A DNA stretch of 64,000 nt from assembly GCA_029255685.2 (NCBI GenBank), contig CM055314.2, positions 39,004,790-39,068,789 of the forward strand. The letters are read 5' to 3'. The DNA comes from Silene conica. Lineage: Eukaryota > Streptophyta > Magnoliopsida > Caryophyllales > Caryophyllaceae. Positions within the stretch are counted from its first letter, which is position 1. Each line of letters begins with the position of its first letter. Positions 12,209 through 23,867 of this stretch are shown here, in pieces. The notes under the pieces are model-generated. The model was not told the DNA's origin and searched no databases. It saw only the letters and a list, made by a program, of their open reading frames with translations. The position numbers were made by a program, and so were the translations under genes.

Positions 12209-13841
12209 TTTTGGAGTCGAATTCTTAAGGGGTTTGTGTGTCTTTTTATTTCTGGGTGTTGTGTCACTAGGTGGTGGTTTGTCAGGTTGTGCGAGTGGTG
12301 GTGGTTACGGGGTTAGTGATGGTTGGTCGCGGTGTAGAGATGGGGTTTCGTTGGTGGTTTCGAAAGGGGTGTCAGGGAGTTGGTTTGTGTCTGGTTGTCG
12401 GGGTTGGTTGGGATGGTATCACCGCCAACTAGGGGGAGGTCTATGCGGTGGTACCATGGTGGTTGTGGGTGTCTGATGTCAGTGGTGGTGTTTGTAGGGT
12501 GTGTTGCTGGTGGCGGTCGTGTTAGCGGCAGTTTCAGGGGACTTCGCAAGGGGTTGTCGATAGTGTAATGAACAGTGGGTCGTGAACCAGGCCTGTTCAC
12601 GGCTCTGGTTCACCTTGTCGGAAAGAGTCGAGGGGCTTGGTGTCTGTCGGTGGTGTAAGGGATAGATTGGGGGCCGTGTCTGGTTGTTGTCAGCAGGGTT
12701 TGGGCTGGTCGTGTGGTCGCGGCAAGCCGTGGGAGCCGCGGGTTAGGGAGGTTGTTTGTGTATTTGTTTTTATTTTATTTTATTCAAATTCTTTTATTTT
12801 ATTTTATTCCTTAATTAGTTATATATATATTGTTATTAAGGGAAAGTATATTGATATTTATTAGGGAAAGATATTAATATAATTATTAATATGTATTTTG
12901 AATAGTTGTATTTCAAACTAAAATTTCCATGTTTAGAAAGTTACCGTTTTTAGAAATTACTATTTTGGGATATGTCTATTTTAGGAAAGTTACTATATTG
13001 GGAAAGTTTCTATTTATGGAAACTTTCCACTTTTGGAAGGTTGTTATTTATAGTAAGTATGACCGTTAAGGGGTTCGGGAAGATTGTTAATTCGTTACAT
13101 ATACGTGTTTAGGTAGCGAGTTTCGTGTGGAACACTTCTAACGAGCTTGGACGTATCTACATTTCCTGTTATTTCAGGTAGGGGAAATACTGGTATATAA
13201 TGATGTGTAATCTGTTCTTATTTGGTATTAAGCATGTTTGTTATATAATATCATGTGATCGTTATATTGTGCTATTTATATCATCCTGTGATTGGTGCGA
13301 AGATAATGGGTCTTGTGATTGGTGCGGAGATAATGGGTCTTGTGATTGGTGCGGAGATATTGGGTCTTGTGATCGGTGCGGAGTTAATGGGTCTTGTGAT
13401 TGGTGTGGAGAATAATGGGTCTTGTGATTCGGAGTGGAGATGATCGATTCTCTATTTATAGTAATGTGGTTTGTTTACAGTTTTTCTCTACTCAACCTCG
13501 TGGTTGACCCTGTGTATTCGTGATCACCTGTGATGAACCAATTATTGGGGAGCAGATTGACAGGTGTTGAGACTATGGGAGCTAGGGGAAGAGAGAAGCT
13601 TGGATCCGGACCTGCCTAGAGTCTAGATCACCATAGTAGTTACTTATGAGTTGTACTTTTGTTTCATCAAGACAGTTTGTTTTAATTCAGTTGTATAAAC
13701 TCGTTCTTTGAGTTAACTTTATCAATTTAAAGTACTGTTTATCATTCCTTTGTATCTACTGCCTCGGAAAACCGAGATGGTAACATCCTTATTTATCTAG
13801 GGAGTCCTAGTACAGGCCCTTAAATAAATGGGGGTGTTACA
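12209..13841 (+). repeat. gypsy-A 5' LTR, right part
   Basis: Matches 38064-39654 of the 3' LTR and ends GGGGGTGTTACA just before the primer-binding site. It has a GC/GT-rich block (12240-12760), an AT-rich block with a short TA run (12820-12830) and a 27-bp minisatellite (13287-13422). The left part of this LTR lies beyond copia-1, outside the window. Confidence 0.92.
13287..13422 (+). repeat. 27-bp minisatellite in gypsy-A 5' LTR, five units
   Basis: Units of 27 bp (one of 28) begin TGTGATTGGTGCGGAGATAA at 13287, 13314, 13341, 13368 and 13395, followed by a degenerate partial unit. The sister 3' LTR has a single unit at 39208-39234. Reverse-complement forms of the unit occur in the gypsy-B LTRs and in the LTR remnant near 58430. 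Confidence 0.93.
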
Positions 13842-14393
13842 AAGTGGTATCAGAGCGAACAATCCTCACGCCTAACCTAATGAACCCAATGAATGTAGGA
13901 GAGTCTAAGTAAATTGAACCCCGGGATAGGGCTGTTAGAAGCACACGAAAGGGGAAGTATGAGTCTGGGGCCCCCTCACACCGAACCATTGGCCCTATCA
14001 GTTTTACCCGGGAACCCAGAGTGAATATACGAGAGAAAAGGGTAGGTTAAGAAAAGATGGAAGTAATGGTATACTGTGATAAGTATTTTATGAGAACTTT
14101 TAGTGTATGTGACTGTTTGGAAAAGCCGGGAGGGGCATGAGCATGAAAGAATTTTAATTGTTTGAATAAGGAGGTGTATATTAATATGGATATACGCAGT
14201 AATTTCAAACATGTCAGTAATTCTTCTCTCATCATGTCTAGCGATATGCGGTTATGTGAATCCCGAGCCATGTTACAGTTATATGTTATTCAATCTGATA
14301 GTTAATGATAGACTTTGTTGTTTAGGGATTTTAGCCCTAACCCAAATGGGTGCCCACATGTGTCGGGACTCATTTCTTTTCTTGTGTTATAGT
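13842..14393 (+). other. gypsy-A untranslated leader
   Basis: Noncoding leader between the 5' LTR and the gag ATG. Its antisense counterpart in gypsy-B is 31305-31852. Short ORFs here do not match anything and are not conserved in frame. Confidence 0.7.
13845..13856 (+). promoter_or_regulatory. gypsy-A primer-binding site
   Basis: TGGTATCAGAGC lies three bases after the 5' LTR end. This is the usual plant retrotransposon site complementary to the 3' end of initiator tRNA-Met, used to prime minus-strand DNA. Confidence 0.9.
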
Positions 14394-17300
14394 ATGCCTC
14401 CGCGAAGAGACAATGCCATTAACATCACACAAGAAGAATTGGACCGTTTGATAGCTGAAAATGAGGCCCTAAAGGCCAAACGTATGGACTCCGCGAAAAT
14501 GAGCACAATCATCGCGAGGCATCACCCTACCCAATTCACTGGGGAGGGGGAACCTCATCTGCTGGGAGCTTGGTGCCGGGAATCCAGTAACCTATTCGAG
14601 TTGGTGGATTGCCCTGAAGAATTGAGGGTTGACCAAGCAGCCCACTATCTGAGGCGTATGGCTGGAGACTGGTGGACCGGGAACAAGGGGGAGATTCGAG
14701 AGGCAGCTCGAGAGGATGGGACCGAGTTTGTTGCTTGGATCGCATTCAAAAAGATCTTGTATGAGGTGTTTCTACCCGAATTCTAGAAAAGCAAGCTAAG
14801 GGAGGAGTTTGATACATTCAGGATGTCGGAGGACATGACAGTAGAGGCTTACTACAGAAAATTTATCCAGTTGGTGAGCTATGTGGGAGACATGGGGTTT
14901 GACGATGCCATGCTGGCAATGAAATTTGAGAGGGGGTTATCAATCGCCATAAAAAAGAGACTGATTGCAGCTCCGCCCACCACGGTCCGTGACATCTACT
15001 TAAGGGCTGGGGCGGCGGAGAGGCTTTCAGAGATGATCAAAGAGGACAAGAAGTCCAAGACTGAAAAGAGGAAGGCTGAAGCGGTAACTGAGAGTTCAGG
15101 GTCGAAAAAGCAAAGCACTAACAAGTTCTGTGGATATTTCAGTAACAGTGCCTCAGGAGGTGTGAGGAGCCAAAGTGGGGGCAACTTCAGGAATGGGGGT
15201 TCAGGCAATGGTTCAGTGGGAATAGTCTGTTTCGGCTGTGGAAAGACGGGGCACAAGCAGGCAGTATGTCGCTCTTCTGGAGGGAATCAGTCTGGGGGTT
15301 ATCGCACGCCTACATCCGGATATCAGGGATCCCGCACTCAGTCCTATGGTAGCAGTGGCTATCGCACACCTATGACAAACTATGGTGGGGGTGCGAAATC
15401 TTGAGCGAGCAGCAATTATCAAAAGAACTATAACAACTATCAGAACCGCTCGTACCAGAATCAATACCATGGGAATGGAAGCAATCAGAAGACTGGGGCA
15501 GAGGGGAACCAGCAGGCTGGGACATCTAGTGCCAGTCAGAGTGGGGTCAAATCCAGTGGCAAGCTCTTTGCCATGGGAAAGTAGGCAGCTCAGGAGGATG
15601 CTCATGTGGTAACCGGTACTTTTCTTGTAAACTCTAGACCTACTTTCGTACTTTTCGATTCTGGTGCGACCCATTCTTTTGTGTCTAGAGAACATGTTGG
15701 GGTTTTGGGACTTGATAGGTTTGAGTGGGTCGCGGACTCCATGACCATACCTTCAGGGGAGTCGATCACTTGTAAAAGAGTTTATCGAAGTGTACCCATC
15801 AAAATCGGGGAAGCAATTTTCTATTGTGACCTCATGGAATTTCCGCTGGGGGGTTTTGAGGTGATCTTAGGGATGGACTGGCTGGGGAAGTATAGGGCTT
15901 TTATCGACTGTCATCAAAAGAAGATTTCCTTGAAGGGACCTAAAGGTGTGAGGGTGTCTTACAAGGGATACCGAGTCAAGCCAAAAATCAAATTCATATC
16001 CGTCAATACCCTTAAGTCTAGCTTGCGAAAGGGAGAGAGCTTAATCTTGTGCCAAATGTGGGATTGTGAGGCTGAGACCCCCAAGACTAGTGAAATACCT
16101 GTGGTACGGGAGTTTGAGGGAGTATTCCGAGATGACGTTCCGGGGTTACCGCCGAGGAGGGAAGTGAAATTTTCCATTGACCTAAAACCAGGGGCGGGAC
16201 CAATATCTAAATCACCGTACCGTATGGGACCGAAAGAGATGGAGGAGTTGAAGAAGCAGTTGGATGAACTAGCTGAAAAAGCGTTCATTCGACCCAGTGT
16301 GTCGCCCTGGGCAGCACCCGTTTTGTTTGTGAAGAAGAAGGATGGGAGTTTGAGGCTGTGCGTTGACTATCGAGAGCTGAACAATGTGACCATCAAGAAC
16401 CGTTATCCTTTGCCAAGAATTGACGACTTGTTCGATCAATTAAGTGGAGCTGGGGTTTTCTCCAAAATTGATTTGAGATCCGGGTATCATCAGTTGAGAA
16501 TAAAGGATGAAGATATTCCAAAAACCGCTTTCCGAACGAGGTATGGCCACTATGAATTTGTGGTTATGCCATTTGGATTGACTAATGCTCCAGCTGTGTT
16601 CGTGGACTTGATGAATCGAGTTTTCAGCCCGTATCTGGACAAGTTCGTGGTAGTATTCATAGATGATATCTTGGTATACTCCAGGAATGCAGAAGAGCAC
16701 GAGGACCATTTGAGGAGGGTACTTCAGACCCTAGAGGAACATAAACTCAATGCTAAGTTGAGTAAGTGTGAGTTCTGGTTGGAGAAAGTGGCATTTCTGG
16801 GTCATGTAATTTCAAAGGAGGGGGTATCTGTCGACCCAAGTAAGATCGAGGCTGTGACTAAGTGGCAAAGCCCGAAGAATGTGAGTGAGATTCGAAGCTA
16901 CCTGGGATTGGCTGGTTATTATCGGAGATTTGTCAAAGATTTTTCAAAGATAGCAAAGTCGTTGACGTCGTTAATGAGGAAAGAGAACCGATTTGTCTGG
17001 GATGAGAGTTGTGAGAAGGCATTCCTGACCCTTAAGGAACGTCTGACAACAGCTCCTATCCTGGCCTTGCTAGTTGGAAGTGATAATTTCGAAGTTTATA
17101 CCGACGCTTCGAAGCATGGGTTGGGTTGTGTGCTAATGCAGAATGGGAGAGTGATAGCGTATGCTTCTCGCCAACTGAAGAAAATTATCCGACTCATGAT
17201 TTGGAATTGGGAGCTGTGGTCTTTGCACTTAAATTGTGGCGCCATTACCTTTACGGAGCCACTTTTAAAGTGTTTTCTGAACATAAGAGCCTGAAGTATA

Positions 17301-17424
17301 TCTACACTCAGAAGGAATTGAACATGAGACAGAGGAGGTGGATAGAGTTGATTGGAGACTATGATATGCAGATTGTTTACCACGAAGGCAAGGCGAATGT
17401 GGTAGCTGATGTCCTAAGTAGGAA
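14394..17424 (+). pseudogene. gag-pol: gypsy-A gag-pol, first part (gag, protease, RT, RNase H), disabled
   Basis: Same product as the gypsy-B polyprotein. Order: gag from MPPRRDN (14394), a CCHC zinc knuckle (CFGCGKTGHKQAVC, about 15229-15270), aspartic protease ([10 protein letters not shown], about 15651-15680), reverse transcriptase (FIDDIL core near 16655-16675) and RNase H ([12 protein letters not shown], near 17095). Defects against gypsy-B: in-frame stops at 14784-14786 (CAG to TAG), 15402-15404 (GGA to TGA) and 15582-15584 (C to T in the first base), and a 10-bp deletion near 17180 between two GAAG copies that shifts the frame. The reading continues at 35642 beyond CACTA-2. Confidence 0.93.
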
Positions 17425-17895
17425 CACTACAAAACAATGCGGTCTTTGCGACGGAATTGTCCGTCGCAAAAAGGGTGAAATCCGTCGCAAATCATGGTTT
17501 TGCGACGGATTGGCGACGGACTGCATCTGTCCCATATTTTTGTCGCAAAAAGTTTATTTGCGACGGATTTTTCCGTCGCAACACTTTTGCGACGGATTGA
17601 CCTTATTTTGCGACGGACTGACCTTGACTAGAAGTCAAAGTCAGTCCAGATTTGCGACGGAATTTCCGTCGCAAATAGTCCCTTTAGCGACGGATTTTCC
17701 GTCGCAAATCTGGACTGACTTTGACCAAACCTTGACTTTTGGTCAAAGTCAGTCCAGATTTGCGACGGAAAATCCGTCGCTAAAGGGACTATTTGCGACG
17801 GAAATTCCGTCGCAAATCTGGACTGACTTTGACTTCTAGTCAAGGTTTGCGACGGAATTCCGTCGCAAATTGAGACATTTTCGTCGCAAATTCCT
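17425..17895. repeat. CACTA-2 left terminal and subterminal repeats
   Basis: At least fifteen copies of TTTGCGACGGA or its reverse complement TCCGTCGCAAA, mostly paired head-to-head as GCGACGGAATTCCGTCGC palindromes. This differs in sequence from the CACTA-1 motif (GACGCAAA), so the two families should have different TNPA-like binding specificities. Confidence 0.9.
17621..17846. repeat. near-perfect 109-bp-arm inverted repeat in the CACTA-2 end
   Basis: The left arm begins ACCTTGACTAGAAGTC and the right arm ends GACTTCTAGTCAAGGT. I aligned the two arms by eye and they match throughout, with about 8 bases of loop near 17730-17737. Each arm contains two smaller GCGACGG palindromes. Confidence 0.9.
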
Positions 17896-18140
17896 GTATG
17901 ATTTTCGGGTTTCAGCCGTTTTTCCAGCTCCCCATTTCCATTGAAATGATTCATTTTTTCCCTTTTGCATGATCTGTAAACCTGCAATTTCAGAAAAACA
18001 ACCCAGCAACAAAAAACTTGACGGAGACAAGGTTTTTAAAACGTCTTTTCATAACTAAAATGAAGGTTGTACAAATGATCATCCAACTAAAAACTAAACG
18101 TAATCCGCGGTACATCAACTAAACAACCTAATAAACCTAT

Positions 18141-19746
18141 CTAACGGTCGTGTCGGTGGGCTGTGGGGTGGCGAAATGAGTGGTCGCCCTAGCATTGTCG
18201 CCGCCATCATCGTCGAAGTCGCGTATCGGCTGAGAAAAGCCTCCCGGGTTGCAGCTCTGAGTAGTGAACTCCGCCCCCTGTTGACTTAAGTATTCTTCAA
18301 TTGCCTTCAGCCTTTGGGATGTCTCGAGATCACGTTCTCTTAGCTGAGCATTCTCTCGAAGAACTCTGCCGACGATACCTGCAATGAATAGTCAAACATG
18401 ATATTATATTCATTTAATAAACGGTTAAATAATTGGTTAGTCTTAATTTTTAATAAACTATAAAATACAAACCTGGGGTGTATGATGATTGGGTCCCAGC
18501 ACTTGAGTGACGACGACGCTCGTAAATGACTGGGCTGCATTTCCCATACCGAGTATCAACCCTTTCTTGTTGAAACCGCCGTGTTCCTCGAAGTAGATCT
18601 CGTTGTCGTCGATATCTTGCTCCGGGATCCCTTCACTTATCATTTTTGACTTTCTTGAAAAAACTTTTACCTACAAAACAAAAAGAAAATGTGATTAGTA
18701 TACGTTAATTAATTAGTAAACCAAATTACTAAAACATAAAGAAAAGTTTCTGTTAACTTACAAAGAGTGCTTTGGGTTTCGTTGATAGCCAACCCTTCTT
18801 GGCATGCTTTTTTGTCTTCTCTAGCAACTTCAAGGCGGATGGTACATCCCTCCCATCTTCTCCAGCCTGCAATTTAAATCCAACGGCACTTGTTAAAAAA
18901 AACATTCAAGATTGTCAAAGGGTGAAAATTATTCAAGACAAGAAAAAGTGAATTAAAAACTAAGAAATTACCATTTCATCCATCATCTGTAGGGTGTTTT
19001 TACGACCCATAATGTGAGTACCTAAGGCCTTGCCTTTTTCGGTACTTCCAGACATCCGGTTGGTCTTGTTTTTGTCGGATTTCTCTTGGAATTTTGGATC
19101 GTCCTTTCTACCCTTTAGTTGTTCGAAAATATCGGCCGGTATCCACTGCGACCTTTGCTCCGTTGTGTTCCTCATAGCGTAGTGGATTCTTTTGCGAAGG
19201 CGGTCTTTCATCATGTCTTCCCACGCCCACCTAACCGCTGCTCTATCACGAGGGTGAAAGGTAACTTGTTTCTGTTTCAAAAAAAAAATAGTTAAATAGA
19301 TATGAAACAATAAATAGGTAATAAATAATAAAACGGAAATAGGTAAACAGTTAATAAATACCTCAAACCAATTCCACCACTCTTCCTTAATGGCATCCGA
19401 CGCGGCTGACCAGTTAGGCGCATATTCCTTGTAGTTGCAAATAATGGTCTTTGTTATAAGATTAGAAACGTCTTTGTCACTGAACCTGAAAAAGAGTTAA
19501 ATGTGAAAATAAAATAGTCAACAAGTAATCATATTATAATCAATATATACATATATATAATCACTTATCCGTAAACAAATAAGTTACTTACCACTTGGCG
19601 CCTTCGTAATCAGTCGGATCAAGGTGTACTCGATGTGTAGGCGGCTGAGGCTCAGGTGGAACAATCTCGTCCTCATCATCATTAGCTCCCGATCGTCCTC
19701 CCTCAGGCTGACGACTACCACCACCTCGTCGTCTTCCGCCCGGCAT
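18141..19746 (-). CDS. CACTA-2 TNPA-like protein (Ptta/En/Spm plant transposase family)
   Basis: Presumed subterminal-repeat-binding partner of TNPD. Six - strand exons fit GT..AG rules: 19746-19592, 19485-19362, 19271-18972, 18866-18762, 18670-18473 and 18378-18141. The ATG is at 19746. The product starts with a Gly/Arg-rich tail, then an acidic and proline-rich stretch, then the family core in exon 3 (a W-rich segment, WEDMMKDRLRKRIHY, and a Lys-rich GSTEKGKALGTHIMG segment), the EIYFEEHGG region in exon 5 and a Glu/Arg-rich, coiled-coil-like end. Exons 1-5 are open and in phase. The long frame in exon 6 (ending at a TAG at 18143-18141) is one base out of phase with my exon 5 junction, so either the junction is wrong or there is a small frameshift. 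It lacks the protease tail found in CACTA-1 and CACTA-3. Confidence 0.8.
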
Positions 19747-19843
19747 ATAATTATCAAACTAATATAGCAACAATTAGAAAGAAATGCTTTACGTAATTAA
19801 AAACTTGAATAATAAGATTAATAAGATAATTAGGGAAATTATC

Positions 19844-20503
19844 TTATTTGATAATAAACCCCTAGTCATTAAGAAATGGCAGCCAAATATCGCTATGGAG
19901 AAAGAGGAGGTAACCAAAGTTCCAGTTTGGGTGAGATTGATCAATCTTCCATTAAAATTCTGGGGCAATAGCCTGAGCAAAATTGCGGGAGTAATAGGAC
20001 CTTTTGTGAAAGCTGATGACTTCACCTTGCAAAAGGAGAGGCTTGATTTTGCAAGGGTATTATTGGAGTTGAGCATTGGGCAAAAGTTGCCACCTAATGT
20101 GCAATTTCTAGATGAAAATGGGCAAAAGATGACAATAGCTATAGAGTATGAATGGAGGCCTGTTTGTTGTGGTCTGTGTAACAAATTGGGCCATGACAGC
20201 AAGAACTGTAGATCAAGGAGGACAAGGAATCCAGTGAAGGCAGACTTGTCTAAACCTAAGCAAATTTGGCAACCCAAACCATTAGTAACTAGGCAGCCAG
20301 CTTTGGTTACTTCTGGTACAGCAGCTCCAGTTGAAATGCCAGGTGCAGATAAGGAGCCAGCTGTTAATGCTGCTCCTGTTGGACATCCAAATATGCAAAG
20401 AGTCCCTGGAAGCCCTACTTTCAAGCAGATACTCACAGGGCAATTCTCAAATACTGCTAGTCAGTCAAAGGTAGACCCTCCTCCTAATCTTGCTCATGAT
20501 TAA
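19844..20503 (+). CDS. LINE ORF1 protein, N-terminally truncated
   Basis: Gag-like nucleic-acid-binding protein of plant L1 elements. About 219 codons are visible; the frame runs on into flanking DNA to the left, so the natural start is lost. It shows the end of a DUF4283-like domain (PVWVRLINLPLKFWG, LDFARVLLEL) followed by a CCHC zinc knuckle (CCGLCNKLGHDSKNC, about 20165-20212) and a Pro/Ala-rich tail ending at 20503. ORF2 follows at once. Confidence 0.85.
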   Translation, partial: LFDNKPLVIKKWQPNIAMEKEEVTKVPVWVRLINLPLKFWGNSLSKIAGVIGPFVKADDFTLQKERLDFARVLLELSIGQKLPPNVQFLDENGQKMTIAIEYEWRPVCCGLCNKLGHDSKNCRSRRTRNPVKADLSKPKQIWQPKPLVTRQPALVTSGTAAPVEMPGADKEPAVNAAPVGHPNMQRVPGSPTFKQILTGQFSNTASQSKVDPPPNLAHD

Positions 20504-20519
20504 GCTTGGGTTTTGAAAT

Positions 20520-23500
20520 GTGAGGGGCATGAACTTAGTTACTAAGCAAAAAGAAGTAAATAAGTTCATGCTTGACAATAAAGTTAGTTTTTTTGGTTTA
20601 TTGGAGACAAAAATAAAACCTATAAATTTGAATAAAGTTGCTTTGGGTACCTTTGGCAATTGGAGCATTACCACCAACAGTCAATGGCATCATGGGGGTA
20701 TAATCTGGCTGCTATGGGATCCTAATAAGTGTGATATAGTTCCTTGTAAGTATACTTCTCAGTTTATTCATTGCTTGGTCAAGGATTTTGAGTCCAACCA
20801 ACAATTTTTTGTTACAATGGTGTACGCGTTTAATAAAATCCAGGAAAGAGAGGTGCTATGGTCAGATCTTAAGGCTATAGCATCTAGTATGTCTTCAGCA
20901 TGGTTGGTCTGTGGGGATTTCAAATGTGTGATGAATGCTGATGAAAGGTTGGGCGGGGGTTTTGATACTGCTGAAGCAACACCCTTCATAGACTGCATTA
21001 GTGATTGTGAGCTGCTAGATTTACCAACTTTGGGAGCCTTCTATACTTGGTCGAATAAACAACCTATTGCAGATAGGGTTTATAGTAGACTTGATAGATG
21101 CTTTGGCAACCATCTCTGGCTACATGCTTTTCCTCAGATCAAAGGACATTTCCTACCATAAGGGCTTTTTGACCACAACCCTTGTCTGATGGTGGAGGGT
21201 CCTCTCAATGGCAGGAAGAAAAGGAATTTTAAGTATTTTAACATGTGGAGCTCTAGTACTGATTTTGCTAACATTATCCAGACTCACTGGAATGTTTACA
21301 TATCTGGTACCCCTATGTATAGGGTCGTTAAAAAGTTGCAAAGTTTGAAGATCCCACTGAAAGCTTTAAACAAGGCTCACTTCAGTGATATTGAGAGACA
21401 GAATGACATTGCTCATATTAAGCTTCAAAATGCTCAAAAGGCACTGGCTGCAGTCCCTGGGGATCAAAACCTGATGCAACAGGAATATGAGGCTCACACA
21501 GAATACAGTAGGGTACATAAATTATGCCAGGATTTCCTCCAACAAAAGGCAAAAGTTCAATGGTTGGAGAAAGGGGATTCTAACTCTGCCTACTTCCATG
21601 GTTCTCTCAAAAGTAGGAGAGTTAAGAATACAGTTAGCCAAATAATTGATCAGAATGCTGTTCTCCATACTGATCCTGAAGGTATTAATAACAGCTTTCT
21701 GCTTTACTACACTGAACTGCTGGGCTCTCAAACCTCAACTGTTAGGGTTAAGCAAGCTATTCTGAATAAGGGTCCTCTATGCACTTCTGATCATGCTCAG
21801 GCTCTGCTGCAACCAGTCTCTTGTGAGGAAATAAAAGCTATTATGTTCAGTATACCCAATGACAAGGCTCCTGGGCCTGATGGGTTTACAAGCAAGTTTT
21901 TCAAGGATTCTTGGGATACAGTTGGTCCTGATGTCTGTACTGCTATACAAGATTTCTTCCAACATGGGAAGATGCTTAGACAAATCAATGCTACAGTCCT
22001 ATCCTTAATCCCAAAGGTTGATAGACCTTCCAATGTCTCTCAATTCCGACCCATAGCATGCTGCAATACAATATATAAATGCATATCCAAGGTTTTATGT
22101 TCCAGACTTGGTACTATCCTTCCTGATATCATAGCTCCAGTTCAAGGGGGGTTCATCAAAGGAAGAAGTATCATTGAGAATATTCTCATATGTCAAGATT
22201 TGATAAGACAGTACAACAGGAAAACTTGTTCCTCAAGATGCCTCTTCAAAATGGACTTACAAAAGGCGTATGACACTGTTGAATGGGAATTCCTTCACCA
22301 GATGCTCATTGGTTTGCAATTCCCTTCTCAATTCATCCTACTTATCATGCAATGTGTCACTTCGGCTTCTTATTCCTTGTCTTTAAATGGGGATAGCTTT
22401 GGTTATTTTCAAGGGAAAAGAGGTCTCCGGCAGGGTGATCCACTATCCCCGTTGCTTTTTACTATATGCATGGAGTACCTCACTCGCTTGCTCAGTCATA
22501 CAACGTCTACAATGGAATTCAGATTCCATCATATGTGGAAGTCTTTGAAACTGTCATGCTTGATGTTTGCAGATGATCTTCTGTTATTCAGTAAAGGGGA
22601 TAAAAAATCTATCTTGATCATCCTTAGGACTTTTGCCACTTTTTCACACACTTCTGGTTTGAAATTAAGTCCAGGGAAGTCTAATGTGTTCTTCAATGGG
22701 GTCCCAAGCCAACTTAGGACTGAAATTATCAATCTATCAGGGTGCAAGGAAGGGAGGTTGCCGTTTAAGTACCTTGGAGTCCCCATCAAACCTACTCATC
22801 TTAATCAGAAGGACTGTCACCCTTTGATTGAGCATGTGGTAGAGAGAATCAAGAAGCTGGGTACTAAGAAGTTGTCATATGCAGGTAGATTGACCCTGGT
22901 CAGGGCTGTTTTGGCCACTCTTCATCGATATTGGGCCTCTATCTTCATTTTGCCTAGTACAGTTATGAAGCGTATTGATGCTATCTGTAGGAACTATATT
23001 TGGGATGGGAATGCTGAGTACATAAGAACTCCTCTGGTTTCATGGGAAAAGATATGTAGTCAGCTAGAGGAGGGGGGGTTGAATGTGAAGGTGTCAGCCA
23101 TATGGAACACTGCTGCCATAGGTAAACTGGCTTGGTGGATATCCAACTGCCCCAACAAGCTATGGGTTCAATGGGTCCATACCAACTACCTGAAGCAAAC
23201 ATCATGGGCAGACTATCAACCTCCTAATGACACAAGTTGGTGCTGGAAAAAAATCTGCAAAGTAAAGGAGCAATTGAAAGATTGGTTCAATGCTAATGGC
23301 TGGACCAACTCTGGTTCATCCAGCTACTCCATTGCTAAAGGTTATCGTTGGCTTCAAGGAGATAAACCTGTTACTGAATGGCATAGGCTGGTATGGAATC
23401 GTTGGGCAATTCCCAAACACAGCTTCATAGCATGGCTTCATCAACATAAAGCTTTTAATACCAGAGCTAAGCTAGCAGCTCTGAACATTATAGAAGAGGA

Positions 23501-23867
23501 CAGTTGCTGTTTATGTGGTTCTGCTACTGAAACAGTCCAGCATCTTTTCTGTGAATGTGCATACAGTGAGCAGATCCTTCAGGGTATTGCAGTGTGGTGT
23601 GGATTCAGACCTCTGAACACTTTGGATAATCATTGGCGACTACGTATTAGAGGCACTAAACTGCAACGAGCAATCATAAACAGTGCCATAAATGCTATTA
23701 TTTACCACTTGTGGATGCAGAGAAATAGTTGTAGGCATGAGCAATGCTTAATGAGACCAGCCATTGTAATCAAAAAGATCAAATCTGATTTGAGTAGTTA
23801 TATTCATAGTAGGAAGCATGATAATCTATCAGACAAGGATAAGGCTTTCATAAGCATCCTTGGCTAA
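20520..23867 (+). CDS. LINE ORF2: endonuclease, reverse transcriptase, zf-RVT
   Basis: It makes the APE-type endonuclease and reverse transcriptase that carry out target-primed reverse transcription. The endonuclease is at about residues 1-225 (LLETKIKP with the catalytic Glu; GDFKCV, where GDFN is usual; the FDHNPC Asp-His motif just after the stop). The RT follows (KAPGPDGF, FRPIACCN, KMDLQKAYD, GLRQGDPLSPLLF, FADDLLLFSKG). The C-terminus is a zf-RVT domain (WNRWAIPKHSFIAWL..CCLCG..ETVQHLFCEC). One in-frame TAA (21159-21161) splits it; the rest (21162-23867) is in the same frame. A TGA at 20514-20516 replaces the Trp codon usually found in the WNVRG start region, so the true start is uncertain. 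It is a recent but disabled copy. Confidence 0.9.

Noticed and set aside
12135-12600. Gly/Val-rich and Pro/Thr-rich ORFs on both strands, repeated at 38020-38452 and antisense at 25328-25798 and 32946-33423
   Set aside because: They fall in the GC-rich block of the chromovirus LTRs, have low-complexity composition and match no known domain; the frames do not join to gag.
13287-13422. Regular repeats that might be a CRISPR array
   Set aside because: Units are contiguous 27-bp tandem copies without unique spacers, in a plant LTR.
13845-13856. Possible tRNA-derived sequence
   Set aside because: Only the 12-base primer-binding complement of tRNA-Met is present; there is no tRNA gene.
17628-17987. 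ORFs with repeated [10 protein letters not shown] phrases on both strands
   Set aside because: They are translations of the GCGACGG palindromes of the CACTA-2 end.
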